Assembly: GCA_038316385.1 (NCBI GenBank)
Contig: JBBQAN010000002.1
Coordinates: 62,001-126,000 of the forward strand
Direction: 5' to 3'
DNA: 64,000 nt
Source: SZAS-103 sp038316385
Lineage (GTDB): Bacteria; Pseudomonadota; Gammaproteobacteria; Xanthomonadales; Xanthomonadaceae
Below the pieces are notes generated by a model. That model was given only the letters and a program-made list of their open reading frames with translations, did not search any database and was not told where the DNA came from. Both the position numbers and the translations under genes were made by a program. This document shows positions 54,073-63,682 of the stretch, piece by piece (within the stretch, counting starts at the first letter, position 1; each line of letters begins with the position of its first letter).

Positions 54073-55203
54073 ATGTTGTCCCTGGTCCTGACGGTCGTGG
54101 TGGTCGCGCTGGTGTTCGAATACATCAATGGCTTCCACGACACCGCCAACTCCATCGCCACCGTGGTCGCGACCAAGGTGTTGTCGCCGATGCAGGCGGT
54201 GGCACTCGCGGCCATCACCAACCTGATCGGCGCGCTATGGGGCACGGCGGTCGCAAAGACGATCGCCAGCGGCCTGATCGACACGCATGTGGTCGATGTC
54301 ACCTCGCAATTCATTTTGTGCGCACTCGCTGGCGCGACCGTCTGGAACCTGATCACCTGGGCGCTTGGTCTGCCGTCTTCATCGAGCCACGCATTGATCG
54401 GCGGGCTCTGCGGCGCGGCGCTCGCTGCCTCGCATGGGCTTTGGTCGGCGATTATCTGGTCGCAACCGGCGCATCCTTGGTTCAAGGGTGCGGGCATCTT
54501 CTGGAAAGTCATCCTGCCGATGGTGACCTCGCCGGTGCTCGGTTTTATCGGCGGATTTATCCTGCTCGGCCTGCTGTACGCGATCATCGTCGCGATCTCG
54601 CGCGCCGGCGGTCCGTTCTCGCGGCTTGCACGTCCGCGTTGGGTCAACGCGTTTTTCGGCAAGGCGCAATACGTGAGTGCGGCATACATGGGCTTCGCGC
54701 ATGGTTCCAACGACGCACAGAAGACGATGGGCATCATCGCGCTCGCATTGGTGTCGGCGGCGAATGCGCATCAGCTCAACGCATTGCCGCGTTGGCTTGA
54801 TTTCATGCGGCCTTCCGCCGATGCGCTGACCAAGGGCAACATCGACCATTGGATCATCTATAGCTGTGCGATCGTGATGGCGTCGGGTACGGCCGCTGGC
54901 GGCTGGCGCATCATCAAGACGCTTGGCCACAAGATGGTCAAGCTGCATCCGATCGACGGCTTCGCCGCGGAAACCTCGGCGGCTACAGTGATCACGATCG
55001 CGTCGTCGCTCGGCATTCCGGTATCCACCACCCACAACATCTCCGCTGCGATCATGGGCGTGGGCTGCGCCAAGAATCCCAATGCGGTGAAATGGGGCGT
55101 GGTCGAACGCATCATCTGGGCGTGGATCCTCACCCTTCCAGCTGCCGGCGGCGTGGCATGGCTCCTGGTACATGTGCTGCAACTGGGTGGGTGGTATCAC
55201 TAG
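54073..55203 (+). CDS. Low-affinity inorganic phosphate transporter, PiT family
   Basis: A 376-residue membrane transporter with the PiT repeats: N-terminal FEYINGFHDTANSIATVVAT, and the second copy GFAHGSNDAQKTMGII, plus GLPSSSSHALIGGL and GIPVSTTHNISAAIMGVG. About 10 helices are visible. It imports metal-phosphate using the proton gradient. It is cotranscribed with the upstream DUF47 gene. Confidence 0.95.
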   Translation: MLSLVLTVVVVALVFEYINGFHDTANSIATVVATKVLSPMQAVALAAITNLIGALWGTAVAKTIASGLIDTHVVDVTSQFILCALAGATVWNLITWALGLPSSSSHALIGGLCGAALAASHGLWSAIIWSQPAHPWFKGAGIFWKVILPMVTSPVLGFIGGFILLGLLYAIIVAISRAGGPFSRLARPRWVNAFFGKAQYVSAAYMGFAHGSNDAQKTMGIIALALVSAANAHQLNALPRWLDFMRPSADALTKGNIDHWIIYSCAIVMASGTAAGGWRIIKTLGHKMVKLHPIDGFAAETSAATVITIASSLGIPVSTTHNISAAIMGVGCAKNPNAVKWGVVERIIWAWILTLPAAGGVAWLLVHVLQLGGWYH

Positions 55204-55310
55204 TGCGCGCTGGTATTTCGCGATGATCGGTTGATCTGTGCGACAACGCTGCACTGTTTGCATTTTTTAGTTGCTGTAGATCTCCGTACTTTGTCGCCAC
55301 CGCAGTTTCG

Positions 55311-56375
55311 CTATTGCGTCGCTACCCGATCGCGCCCTGCTGCCTTCGCCGCGTACAGTGCTGCATCGGCGCGCTGTATCCACGTCGCCAGTGTGTCGTG
55401 CGTGCGGAACAATGCGACGCCGAACGACGCGGTGATCGTTCCCGCCGGATCGATCGGCGCGGAGGCGATCGCCGATCGCAAGGTCTCGGCCACATGCATG
55501 CTGCCTTCCGCGCGCGCGCCGCGCACCAGCAACAGGAATTCTTCGCCGCCCCAGCGTGCAAACACGTCGTCGCGGCGCAGCAGCGCTTCGCAGCGGCGCG
55601 CGATCTGGCGCAGCACTTCATCGCCGACCGGATGGCCGTGTGCGTCGTTGATGCTCTTGAAGCGATCGATATCGAACATGATCAGCGCGTCGTTGACGTT
55701 CGGCGCGGCGATCAGCTTCGTCAACAGGTGTTCACCGGCGCGGCGGTTGTACAAGCCGGTCAGCCCATCGCGTTCGGCTAGCGCCTGCATTTCCGCGCTC
55801 TGGCTTTGTAGTGACGCGACCCGGCGCTCGATGCCGCGATGGAACGGAATGTAGATCAGCAACAGCAGCATCACCGGCCCGAGCGTCACCACCATGTCCA
55901 TGCCGCGCGCGGCGCGCATCTCGTCTGGATGATCGAGCAGGTAGAACAGGATCGGGCCGGCGACGAGCGCCCACGCGATCGTGGCAGCGACGAATACCTG
56001 CTGCGGCCGCAGGAACACGATCATCGTGAGAATCAATGGCATCAGCGCGGATGTCATCGGTGGAAGCGTATCGATCAACGTCGCGCCGGTTTTCACCGCA
56101 TGGATCGGATACACCCAAGCAGGCACCGCGATCGCGATGAACGCAACCGAAAAAGCGGCCCACAGCACGGCAAGGAACCGTGCCGGTTGCAGCAGTGCAA
56201 TCACGATCAGCAGCGCCAGGATGGACGTCAGCCCGATCGACATCACCAGGTCCAGCAACTGCGGATGCAACTGCCGGCTATCCAGGAACGCCGTCAGCGC
56301 CGAACCCAATGCGGAAACCACCAACAGGAACAGGCCGGTGCGGCGGATGTAACGCTGGTGTGGATCAATGATCAA
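55311..56375 (-). CDS. Membrane GGDEF diguanylate cyclase
   Basis: The protein has six hydrophobic helices (first: TGLFLLVVSALGSALTAF) and a C-terminal GGDEF domain with LTGLYNRR, FDIDRFKSIND, GDEVL, the active-site RWGGEEF and an upstream RxxD inhibitory site (RRDD). It should make cyclic-di-GMP, linking to pilus or EPS control in general, although no direct link is shown here. The start is uncertain: no ATG or GTG precedes the first helix after the upstream stop at 56408, so TTG 56375 (about 354 residues) is proposed. Confidence 0.88.
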   Translation of the reverse strand: MIIDPHQRYIRRTGLFLLVVSALGSALTAFLDSRQLHPQLLDLVMSIGLTSILALLIVIALLQPARFLAVLWAAFSVAFIAIAVPAWVYPIHAVKTGATLIDTLPPMTSALMPLILTMIVFLRPQQVFVAATIAWALVAGPILFYLLDHPDEMRAARGMDMVVTLGPVMLLLLIYIPFHRGIERRVASLQSQSAEMQALAERDGLTGLYNRRAGEHLLTKLIAAPNVNDALIMFDIDRFKSINDAHGHPVGDEVLRQIARRCEALLRRDDVFARWGGEEFLLLVRGARAEGSMHVAETLRSAIASAPIDPAGTITASFGVALFRTHDTLATWIQRADAALYAAKAAGRDRVATQ

Positions 56376-56407
56376 GAGTCGGCCGGATTCGGTCGTGTTT
56401 GCGGTTG

Positions 56408-56815
56408 CTACAGCAAATCCCCACCGGCCGACAGCAGATGCTCGATGCGATCGCCCAAACCACCGATTTCGAGCACAAGTCGATCGATTTCTGCGGCCTC
56501 GAGACAATCGTAGGGTCGGTTTTCGCACAGCTGCAGGTAGGGCACGCCGTCGAGTGGACTGATTGCGAGGTAGCCGACCGCGCTTTCCCAATTGAATGCG
56601 AGCGCGCGCTTGAGGTCGACGCCCGTGGTCGGCGCGAGCACGGTGCTGACGCGCACGTACTTGCGGCCGTCCTCGTCCTCGAGTTCGGCAAGATAGATGC
56701 TCTGGTGGCGACGACCCTTGTCCAGCGACAGCCGCACGCAAAGCAGATACGGTTCACTGGTGGTCAGGTTGTAGCGCGCGAGCAGGTGGCCGCGGATCTG
56801 TTCGAAGTTGAGCAT
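56408..56815 (-). CDS. Conserved hypothetical protein
   Basis: A 135-residue soluble protein that I do not recognise with certainty. It has alternating strands and helices (LLCVRLSL, SIYLAELED, KYVRVSTVLAP, AVGYLAISPLDGVPYLQLCEN), ending in a helix rich in Leu/Glu. The pattern is reminiscent of YbjN/secretion-chaperone-like folds, which is only a guess. It lies 32 bp upstream of the GGDEF gene on the same strand and may be cotranscribed. Confidence 0.6.
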   Translation of the reverse strand: MLNFEQIRGHLLARYNLTTSEPYLLCVRLSLDKGRRHQSIYLAELEDEDGRKYVRVSTVLAPTTGVDLKRALAFNWESAVGYLAISPLDGVPYLQLCENRPYDCLEAAEIDRLVLEIGGLGDRIEHLLSAGGDLL

Positions 56816-56869
56816 GACGATCCCGCGAGTAATGAGCCTTATGCTAACCCTGCGCTAGCGACGACACCA

Positions 56870-57295
56870 ATGGCACGCGAATCTCGACGATCGAAATCTT
56901 CCAGACCCGGGCCGAACGAGCCTGGTGCCACGGAACCGATGTCGGCAAAGGCGGAGGCCGCTGCCAAAGCCGTGGCGCGCATCCACAAGGCGATCCGCGC
57001 GATTCCGGTCGGCGTCGCCGCCGGGTACGGCATGATTGCGCGCCGTGCGGGACTGCCCGGCCGCGCGCGCCTCGTCGCACGCGTGCTGTCGAACAACGAC
57101 GATCCAACCCTGCCGTGGCATCGTGTAGTGCGCAGCGATGGGCGGATCGCATTTCCGGCCGGTTCGGAAAGTCACGCCGAGCAAAGTCGGCGCCTGCTTG
57201 CCGAGGGCGTCCTGATAGAAGGCGACCGCGTGCGCGGCATGCCGCGCGTCGGCGACGATCTCGATGCGCTGGTGTGGGCGCCGCCGCGCCGTTGA
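56870..57295 (+). CDS. Alkyltransferase-like protein (ATL, MGMT family without Cys)
   Basis: A 141-residue member of the MGMT family DNA-binding domain. It has IRAIPVGVAAGYGMIARRAGLPGRARLVARVLSNN-like core elements and P-W-H-R-V where true methyltransferases have P-C-H-R-V, so the acceptor cysteine is replaced by Trp. ATL proteins bind O6-alkylguanine and hand lesions to nucleotide excision repair (UvrABC), consistent with uvrB elsewhere in this genome. Start ATG 56870; ATG 56939 would give the bare domain. Confidence 0.9.
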   Translation: MARESRRSKSSRPGPNEPGATEPMSAKAEAAAKAVARIHKAIRAIPVGVAAGYGMIARRAGLPGRARLVARVLSNNDDPTLPWHRVVRSDGRIAFPAGSESHAEQSRRLLAEGVLIEGDRVRGMPRVGDDLDALVWAPPRR

Positions 57296-57388
57296 ACGAT
57301 TGGGGTAAGGACGTTCTCGGCACGGTTTCGTACAGCGAAATGTGACGCGATGCCGGTATCATGGCGGCCTTGTTTGCGCGGAGCCCGC

Positions 57389-58048
57389 ATGTTCAACCAT
57401 TTGCCGAAAGCCACCCAGGCGCTGATGTGGATCAATGGTGGCCTGCTGTTGCTGAAATACCTCCTCGGCGAAGCGAGCTTCCTGCCATTCGAGCTCTGGC
57501 CGATCGGCATCGATCCGCAATCGGTCGGATTGGATGTCTTGCCGCCAGGCGTGGGTTTCATGCCCTGGCAACTGGTGACCTATGCATTCCTGCACCAGGA
57601 CATCACCCATATTTTCTTCAACATGCTCGCGCTGCTGATGTTCGGCGCGCCGCTGGAGTACACCTGGGGCACGCAGCGTTTCATCACCTACTACATGGTT
57701 TGCGTGGTCGGCGCCGGCCTGACCTATCTGGCGTGGGCTGCGGTGATGCACATCGACAGCCCGGTGATCGGTGCATCGGGCGGCGTGTTCGGTCTGTTGC
57801 TCGCTTACGGCATGTTGTTTCCGAAGCAGCGCGTGATGCTGCTGTTCCCGCCGATCCCGATGAGCGCGCGCACGCTGGTGATCGGATACGGTGTACTGGA
57901 ACTACTGAGCGGCGTCATCGGCATCGGCGGCAACATCGCCCACTTCGCGCATCTGGGCGGAATGTTGTTTGGCTGGCTGATGATTCGCTACTGGCGCCAC
58001 CAGCCGCCGTTCAACAAGCGACCGCGCGGCGGCGGCATCCGGCGCTGA
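57389..58048 (+). CDS. Rhomboid family intramembrane serine protease
   Basis: A 219-residue membrane protease with about six helices. The catalytic serine is Ser130 in GASGGVFG and the catalytic histidine His188 in AHFAHLGGM. FLHQDITHIFFNMLAL matches the conserved loop and second-helix His/Asn motif. It cleaves substrates within the membrane; substrate unknown. ATG 57389 fits homologues. Confidence 0.94.
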   Translation: MFNHLPKATQALMWINGGLLLLKYLLGEASFLPFELWPIGIDPQSVGLDVLPPGVGFMPWQLVTYAFLHQDITHIFFNMLALLMFGAPLEYTWGTQRFITYYMVCVVGAGLTYLAWAAVMHIDSPVIGASGGVFGLLLAYGMLFPKQRVMLLFPPIPMSARTLVIGYGVLELLSGVIGIGGNIAHFAHLGGMLFGWLMIRYWRHQPPFNKRPRGGGIRR

Positions 58049-58088
58049 TGCGACGGATGCTTGCAACAAATGCGGCTTGCCTCACGAA

Positions 58089-60116
58089 TCAACGCCAGAT
58101 CGACACCTGCTTGTTGCTTTCCATCGGTTGCCCGGCCTTGCAGGTATAGGATTTTCCGAATTCCGCCAGGTTCGCGAGGACGCCGTTGACGCGATATATC
58201 GCCGGCGACTGGATTGATGTGCTGACTTCGGTGATTGCAGTGGCGGGCGCGGTGCTGCGTTCCCATACTTGCGCGTAAGCCTCGAAGAAGCGCTGTTCGG
58301 GCGTCACCACGCCGATGTTCGGCAGCGGTTGCGTCGTGAGTGACATACGGAATGCAGCCAGTGCGAGTTCAACACCGGCGAGGTCCGCGAGGTTTTCGTC
58401 GCGGGTCTGGCGACCGTTGACCTTGACCTCACCGGATGCCGCGTAGCTGTCGTATTGCGCAATGATCGGTGTGGTGCGCTGCTCGTATGCCATCGAACTC
58501 GTCGGCGTCCACCAATCGCGCAATTGGCCGTCGGCATCGATGGTGCGGCCCTTGCCGTCGAATGCGTAATGCAATTGATGGCCGATCAACGAACCCAGCG
58601 CGCCGAAGTGCTGCGCGTTGTCGGCGTTCGCATCGAACACCGGCGGCTGCAGAAACGCGGCGGTGACCACGACGCGATTCTGCACGAGGTCGTAGGACAC
58701 ATCGGGAATCTGCGCGAGCACCGGCCAGCGGCGGTCGCTGGTGCGCTTGCCGATTGCCGCCATGTCGCGCTGGTGGCTCCATGCGGCGGCTGCGAGCATG
58801 TCGGTCGCGAAGTGTCCGCTGCCGAATGCGAGACCGGTGACCGGCGCCTTGTGCGAAGGTTCGCCGAGCTCGATGCGCAGCTTGTCGAGCTTGGCCAGCG
58901 CGGCGGCGCGGGTCGGGTCGTCCATCCACGGATTGTGTTCGAGTGCATTCTTCATCGCCGCGCGCATCCCGGCGGCAACGCGCGTTGCCGCGTCCAGCGA
59001 TGCCTGCGGCAGATAGCGTTCGGCGTATGCCTGACCCATGGTTTCGCCGAGCGCGCGATCGATCGCGTCGAGCACCGTCAGCCAGCGCGGTTGTGGTTGT
59101 TGGACGCCGTCGAGCACACGGTCGTACAACTGGAAATGCGCATCCTGGAATCCGCGCGACAGATACGGCGCGAGCGCGTTCGCGGTGTGGAAGCGCAAGT
59201 ACGCCTGCCATTGTTCGACCGGGACGCTGGCGAGCATGCCGTTGACGGCTTGAAAGAATCCGGTGTGCGCCAGCGAGATATGGTCGTCGTCCGCGTGCTG
59301 CGTGCGCAAAAACTTGTCGAACGCCAGATTCGGATAAGACTTCTGCAATTCGACGAGAGTGATTGGTCGATAGGCATTGTTCGGGTCGCGCAATTGCACC
59401 AACGGCAATGAAGCCTGCGCAAGTTGCATTTCGATGGAAAGCACCCAGCCGGATTCGACCGAGACTTTGTCCGCAGGTGTGCCGGACAGTTGCAGGATCG
59501 CCTCGACATAGGTGCGGTAGCGGCCGAGCAAGGTGTGCGTGTCTGCATCCGGACGCGTGTAGTAATCAGGGTCGGGCAGGCCGAGGCCACCCTGATTCGC
59601 GTAGCCCAGCTGGCGATCGAAATCCTTCAGATCGACATCGGCGGAAAAGTTGAACAGCACCGGCACGCCCGCAGCGTGGAGATCGGCGATCGCCGTGGAG
59701 ATGTCCTTCGCTTTCTTGATCTTCGCGATGCGCTCGAACAGCGGTTGCAGCGGCGTCGCACCGGCGGCATCGACTGCTGATTCGTTTATGCCGTCGGTCC
59801 ACAACACGCCGAGCGCGCGATCGGCATCGCTGGCCGGATTGCGCACCGCATCGTCGAGCAACGCGCGTTCCTGCTGACGCGCATTGACTAGCATCGCGTC
59901 GAACGCCGATACGCTGCCTGCCGTCGGCGCCGGATGCGCCTTGAGCCATTCGCCGTTCGTCTGTGCGTAGAAATCGGTGCACGCCGCGCCGCTGGAACCC
60001 GCTACAACCGGCTTGACCGGTTTCGCTTTCACCTTTGCCTTCGCGGCATCGGCCGGCGTGTTGAAGCCGATCCACAAAAACGGAGCAAGCAGCAGGAGGT
60101 GGTATGTGCGGATCAT
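58089..60116 (-). CDS. M13-family metallopeptidase homologue with degenerate zinc site
   Basis: A 675-residue exported protein with a signal peptide (residues 1-25) and the M13/PepO two-lobe architecture: DFYAQTNGEWL near the mature start, VNGMLASVPVEQWQAYLRF in the middle, FLQPPVFDANADNAQHFGALGSLIGH, and a C-terminal GVLANLAEFGKSYTCKAGQPM. The zinc-binding HExxH is changed to H513-Q-L-H-Y517: catalytic Glu is Gln and the second His is Tyr. The third ligand motif (E574-N-L-A-D578) is kept. It is probably catalytically inactive and may serve as a binding or regulatory pseudoenzyme. No frameshifts are present, so it is under coding constraint. Confidence 0.88.
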   Translation of the reverse strand: MIRTYHLLLLAPFLWIGFNTPADAAKAKVKAKPVKPVVAGSSGAACTDFYAQTNGEWLKAHPAPTAGSVSAFDAMLVNARQQERALLDDAVRNPASDADRALGVLWTDGINESAVDAAGATPLQPLFERIAKIKKAKDISTAIADLHAAGVPVLFNFSADVDLKDFDRQLGYANQGGLGLPDPDYYTRPDADTHTLLGRYRTYVEAILQLSGTPADKVSVESGWVLSIEMQLAQASLPLVQLRDPNNAYRPITLVELQKSYPNLAFDKFLRTQHADDDHISLAHTGFFQAVNGMLASVPVEQWQAYLRFHTANALAPYLSRGFQDAHFQLYDRVLDGVQQPQPRWLTVLDAIDRALGETMGQAYAERYLPQASLDAATRVAAGMRAAMKNALEHNPWMDDPTRAAALAKLDKLRIELGEPSHKAPVTGLAFGSGHFATDMLAAAAWSHQRDMAAIGKRTSDRRWPVLAQIPDVSYDLVQNRVVVTAAFLQPPVFDANADNAQHFGALGSLIGHQLHYAFDGKGRTIDADGQLRDWWTPTSSMAYEQRTTPIIAQYDSYAASGEVKVNGRQTRDENLADLAGVELALAAFRMSLTTQPLPNIGVVTPEQRFFEAYAQVWERSTAPATAITEVSTSIQSPAIYRVNGVLANLAEFGKSYTCKAGQPMESNKQVSIWR

Positions 60117-60367
60117 CGGCGAACTCCAGACAGGATGCCGAAGTGTAACAAGCCGCTACGCGCGAGCATCCGCTGCGTGAATCCAGTGTTCAGCGCCAAG
60201 CTCGCAGCGACGCCGGCACATCGCCAAGAGTCGGATTGCCATCGCGCGGAAAAGGGCTCCGCGTAAGGCCTGCACGTGTGTCCAGACCGACCTACCAGCC
60301 TTGCTGCCGGTGCCGGTGTTGTTACACGAAGAATGCGTCTGTTCTCCAACGCATCGCCATCACAACC

Positions 60368-61267
60368 TCACGGTACCGACTTCACCGCCGTGACGATCGC
60401 CGGCTTGAGGAAGTGGATGTTCGCGTCCTGGCTCTGGTCGGCTTCGATGTACAGGCTCATCAGGAAGGCCATCAAGTCGTGGCGGCGTGCGAGCCATTTC
60501 GAGTCGTTGTAGGCCAGCGCCGGGTCGCCGATCTTGGGCGGCAAGGTGGCGAACCATGTGTTCCATTCTTTTTCGGAATAGAAACCGTGCTGGGCAATGT
60601 AGATGATCGGGCGGGCGAGCCGTCCGCTTTCGCCGAACACGTAGGTGGGCGCGGCATCGGGCGCGACCTGCGTCGCGATGGCGGCGAGCATGCGGTCGGC
60701 TTGCTCTTTCGTCAGCGCGGGATTGAGCGCGAGCTGCATCAGCCAGTCCGATCCGTGCGCAATACCGTGGCGCCAGCCTTCCTTGTCGACGAAGCCGCGA
60801 TAGTCGCTCTCCGATACAAGAAAGACAGCTGCCTTCTCGACCATTGCCGCGCGCTCGTCATCCCTCATCCACGGCTTGATGCGATCGGTGCGCGCTACTT
60901 CCGATAGCACGAGCGCGCTGTAGGGCTTGCGGAATCCATCGGCATCATCGCCATCAAGTTGTGCATACAGCGCATCGCGGAACTCGCGCAGTGTGTCGGC
61001 ATCGAAGGCGCCGTCGCGCATCCATTTTGCTAGCGCAGAGAAGGCAATATCGTCGCGGGTGACCGGATCGGGATCGCCAAGGCAACTTATCAAACCCATC
61101 GCCAGCGCCTTGTGGCCGTCGGCATCGTCGATGCTGAACTTCGACGCCTTCAAGGCTCGCAGAGATTCGGCCGTCTGTCCTTCCGGCGGACATGCCGCGA
61201 AGGCAGGCTTCGCCAGCAACATGGGCGCAATCAAAACCGGCAGCAACCACCCCATCCACTTGTGCAT
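60368..61267 (-). CDS. DUF2785 domain exported protein
   Basis: A 299-residue protein with a Sec signal peptide (MGWLLPVLIAPMLLAKPAFA, cleavage near residue 24). The mature helical-repeat region matches DUF2785: DDIAFSALAKWM, YSALVLSEVAR, and SDYRGFVDKEGWRHGIAHGSDWL. Function unknown. It is likely periplasmic. It stands alone, 76 bp downstream of the LytTR gene. Confidence 0.85.
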   Translation of the reverse strand: MHKWMGWLLPVLIAPMLLAKPAFAACPPEGQTAESLRALKASKFSIDDADGHKALAMGLISCLGDPDPVTRDDIAFSALAKWMRDGAFDADTLREFRDALYAQLDGDDADGFRKPYSALVLSEVARTDRIKPWMRDDERAAMVEKAAVFLVSESDYRGFVDKEGWRHGIAHGSDWLMQLALNPALTKEQADRMLAAIATQVAPDAAPTYVFGESGRLARPIIYIAQHGFYSEKEWNTWFATLPPKIGDPALAYNDSKWLARRHDLMAFLMSLYIEADQSQDANIHFLKPAIVTAVKSVP

Positions 61268-61343
61268 GTGCGTTCCATCCGTTCGGGCAGATCGACACCG
61301 TAGCGGCAGCGTCGGCGGGAGACAAGTTTCGACGATTGAACGC

Positions 61344-62303
61344 TTACCTTTTCAATGCGCCGCGATAGGTCCTGCTGCATGGAATCATCTTGCCGTCGCG
61401 CAGTTGCACGCGCGCGTCGCCGGTCTCGAGCGGTTCGATCTGCGCGATGCAATCAAGGTTGACCATCCAGCTGCGATGCACGCGCACAAAGCGCGCTGGA
61501 TCCAGGCGTGGTTCGAGCGCGGCCATCGTGATGCGCAGAGGATAGTCGCGGCCCCGGACGTGCAGGTTCACGTAGTTGCCGGATGCCTGCAGGAACTCGA
61601 TGTCGTTGGCCGCGACCAGGAATTCCTTGCCGAGTTTGCGCACCAGGAAGCGATCGGGCCGTTCGACGGGTTCCACCAGCGCACCCTCGTCATCAGGCGC
61701 ATCCAGCAGGCGCGCCTCGCCCTGCAAGCGCAGGATCAGTAGGCGGTATGCGGCCACGATCAGCAGGATGGTGACGTAGGTGCGCCAGTCCTTTAGGTAT
61801 TCGTAAAAGAATTCGCGCGGCCAATTACCGAAATCGTAGTGCGAACTCATCGCGAGGTAGACAAGCTTGCGCACGGCCACCATTGCGGCCACGTGGAGCG
61901 CGCTGAACACGAGCGTGGCGAGCGCGTGCAGTGGCAGATTGCGTCGCAAATGCCCGAAGTCGAGCGGAAACCGTCGCTCGAAGGCAATCAGGAGCGGCAC
62001 CAGTGCGAGCATGACCAGATGGCTGGACCACTCCCAAGTCGCCGGGCCCCAAGCAGCAGCGATGTAGTGGGCACGCGCGACGTCCATGGTCGCGATCTGG
62101 GTGTTGATCGCGGCCTGCGAGGTGTACAGAAAGATCCAGAAACCCGGTTCGACCCAACGACGCCATGGCTGGTAGCGGTCGAGCAGCGAGCGAGCATGCG
62201 GTGCCGCGGTGGCCACCCTCGGGCCTGCGGGAGTCGATGGCGTCGACGCGGCCTCGGTCTGTGCGCGCGGCGTGGGGCTGGTTGGGATGTGAGCGGCGGA
62301 CAC
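61344..62303 (-). CDS. Membrane-anchored LytTR family transcriptional regulator
   Basis: A 319-residue protein with an N-terminal disordered Pro/Thr-rich segment, about four transmembrane helices (from GFWIFLYTSQAAI to VTILLIVAAYRLLIL), and a C-terminal LytTR DNA-binding domain: FLQASGNYVNLHVRGRDYPLR, FVRVHRSWMVNLDCIAQIE. It has no receiver domain, so membrane signals may reach DNA directly. GTG 62303 is the likely start; the upstream frame overlaps the divergent promoter region. The neighbouring, divergent acyltransferase-3 gene is a candidate target. Confidence 0.88.
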   Translation of the reverse strand: MSAAHIPTSPTPRAQTEAASTPSTPAGPRVATAAPHARSLLDRYQPWRRWVEPGFWIFLYTSQAAINTQIATMDVARAHYIAAAWGPATWEWSSHLVMLALVPLLIAFERRFPLDFGHLRRNLPLHALATLVFSALHVAAMVAVRKLVYLAMSSHYDFGNWPREFFYEYLKDWRTYVTILLIVAAYRLLILRLQGEARLLDAPDDEGALVEPVERPDRFLVRKLGKEFLVAANDIEFLQASGNYVNLHVRGRDYPLRITMAALEPRLDPARFVRVHRSWMVNLDCIAQIEPLETGDARVQLRDGKMIPCSRTYRGALKR

Positions 62304-62455
62304 CCGCGCATTGTAGGGGCAGGGGGCGACATGCGGCCCGCGGTTCGTCACGCCGATCCGCGATTGGTCACCGGTTTCCGTCCCTGAACCCTTCGCGCTG
62401 TGTCTTGTGAGCGCGGTCGGACAGGCTTGCGTCCGAACCCTCACGGAGTATCCCC

Positions 62456-63655
62456 ATGCAACGCCGCCACGACATCGACGCTTTGCGCGCGATCGCATTC
62501 GCCGTCCTGATCCTCTACCACCTCGGCATGTTCTACGTGGCCGACTGGGGTTGGCACGTCAAGAGCGAACACAGCGCCGAATGGCTGCAATACCCGATGC
62601 TGTTCGTCAACCGCTGGCGGATGGACCTGATCTTCATGATCTCCGGTATGGCCGCCGCATTCATGCTGAAGACCGACCACGTCTGGCGGTTTGTGCGCCA
62701 GCGCAATTGGCGACTGATGCTGCCGCTCCTGTTTGGGATGGCGATTGTGGTGCCGATCCAGCCGTATGCGCAGGGCGTGTTCAATGGCAAGGTCGCGCCG
62801 GGATTTTGGCAATTCCTCTGTGACTACTATGCGCACCGGCCGTGGCCGAAGGACGCGTTCGACGGCTGGAAGCAGGGCGTCACCTGGAACCATTTGTGGT
62901 ACCTCGCTTACCTGTGGGTCTACACGCTGGTGCTGGCTCTACTGGCGAAACCGCTGGCTTCTACAGCCGGGCGCCGACTTGCGGCGCGCCTGACCAATCT
63001 GCGTGGGAAATGGCTGATGATTCTGCCGGCGCTGCCCTTGCTGCTCTATACCGTGATGCTGCAAGACCGCTTCCCCGACAACGGCGACTTCGTGCATGAC
63101 TGGTATCGCAACGCCATGTACTTCACGATGTTCCTTTACGGCTACCTGTTCGCGCGAGACGCTGGCTTCTGGGCCGAAGTGCTGCGGCTTCGCAACACCA
63201 CACTCGTGACGGCGCTAATCGTCTTTGTGCCGTACCTGGCGCTTGGCCGCCTGCTGCCGGATGACGCGCCGCATTGGCAGATTGTTGTAATCTGGACGCT
63301 GCGGGTGGCCTACCTCTGGACGATGCTGCTCGCGATTCTCGGCTGGGGCCACGCGCTTCTCAATCATCCGTTCCGTTGGCTGCCATGGGCGAATGCGTCA
63401 GTGTACCCGTGGTACATGCTGCACCAGAGCCTCATCGTCGGGATCGGTTTTGCGCTAATCCCGTACCACCTCGGTCCGGTACTCGAACCGATCCTCGTGC
63501 TCGCCGGCACCGTGCTCGGATGCTGGTCGATCACCGTATTGGTGCAGCGCATCGCCTGGCTGCGGCCCTGCTTCGGAATGAAGGCGCTGCCGCATGAGCG
63601 GTCCTTGCGCACGGTCGCGGTGACCGCCGTGACGGTCCGCGACGATTGCGCATGA
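62456..63655 (+). CDS. Acyltransferase family 3 membrane protein
   Basis: A 399-residue integral membrane acyltransferase (AT3/OpgC type). It starts QRRHDIDALRAIAFAVLILYHLGMF, with the conserved Arg-x10-His near the end of helix one, RMDLIFMISGMAAAFML, and about 10-11 helices ending in WYMLHQSLIVGIGF. It probably acylates a glucan, lipid or surface sugar with a small acyl group. The gene is divergent from the LytTR regulator with 152 bp between starts, which suggests regulation by it. Confidence 0.9.
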   Translation: MQRRHDIDALRAIAFAVLILYHLGMFYVADWGWHVKSEHSAEWLQYPMLFVNRWRMDLIFMISGMAAAFMLKTDHVWRFVRQRNWRLMLPLLFGMAIVVPIQPYAQGVFNGKVAPGFWQFLCDYYAHRPWPKDAFDGWKQGVTWNHLWYLAYLWVYTLVLALLAKPLASTAGRRLAARLTNLRGKWLMILPALPLLLYTVMLQDRFPDNGDFVHDWYRNAMYFTMFLYGYLFARDAGFWAEVLRLRNTTLVTALIVFVPYLALGRLLPDDAPHWQIVVIWTLRVAYLWTMLLAILGWGHALLNHPFRWLPWANASVYPWYMLHQSLIVGIGFALIPYHLGPVLEPILVLAGTVLGCWSITVLVQRIAWLRPCFGMKALPHERSLRTVAVTAVTVRDDCA

Positions 63656-63682
63656 GCGCCGTCGAGCGACGCGACGGCTGCA

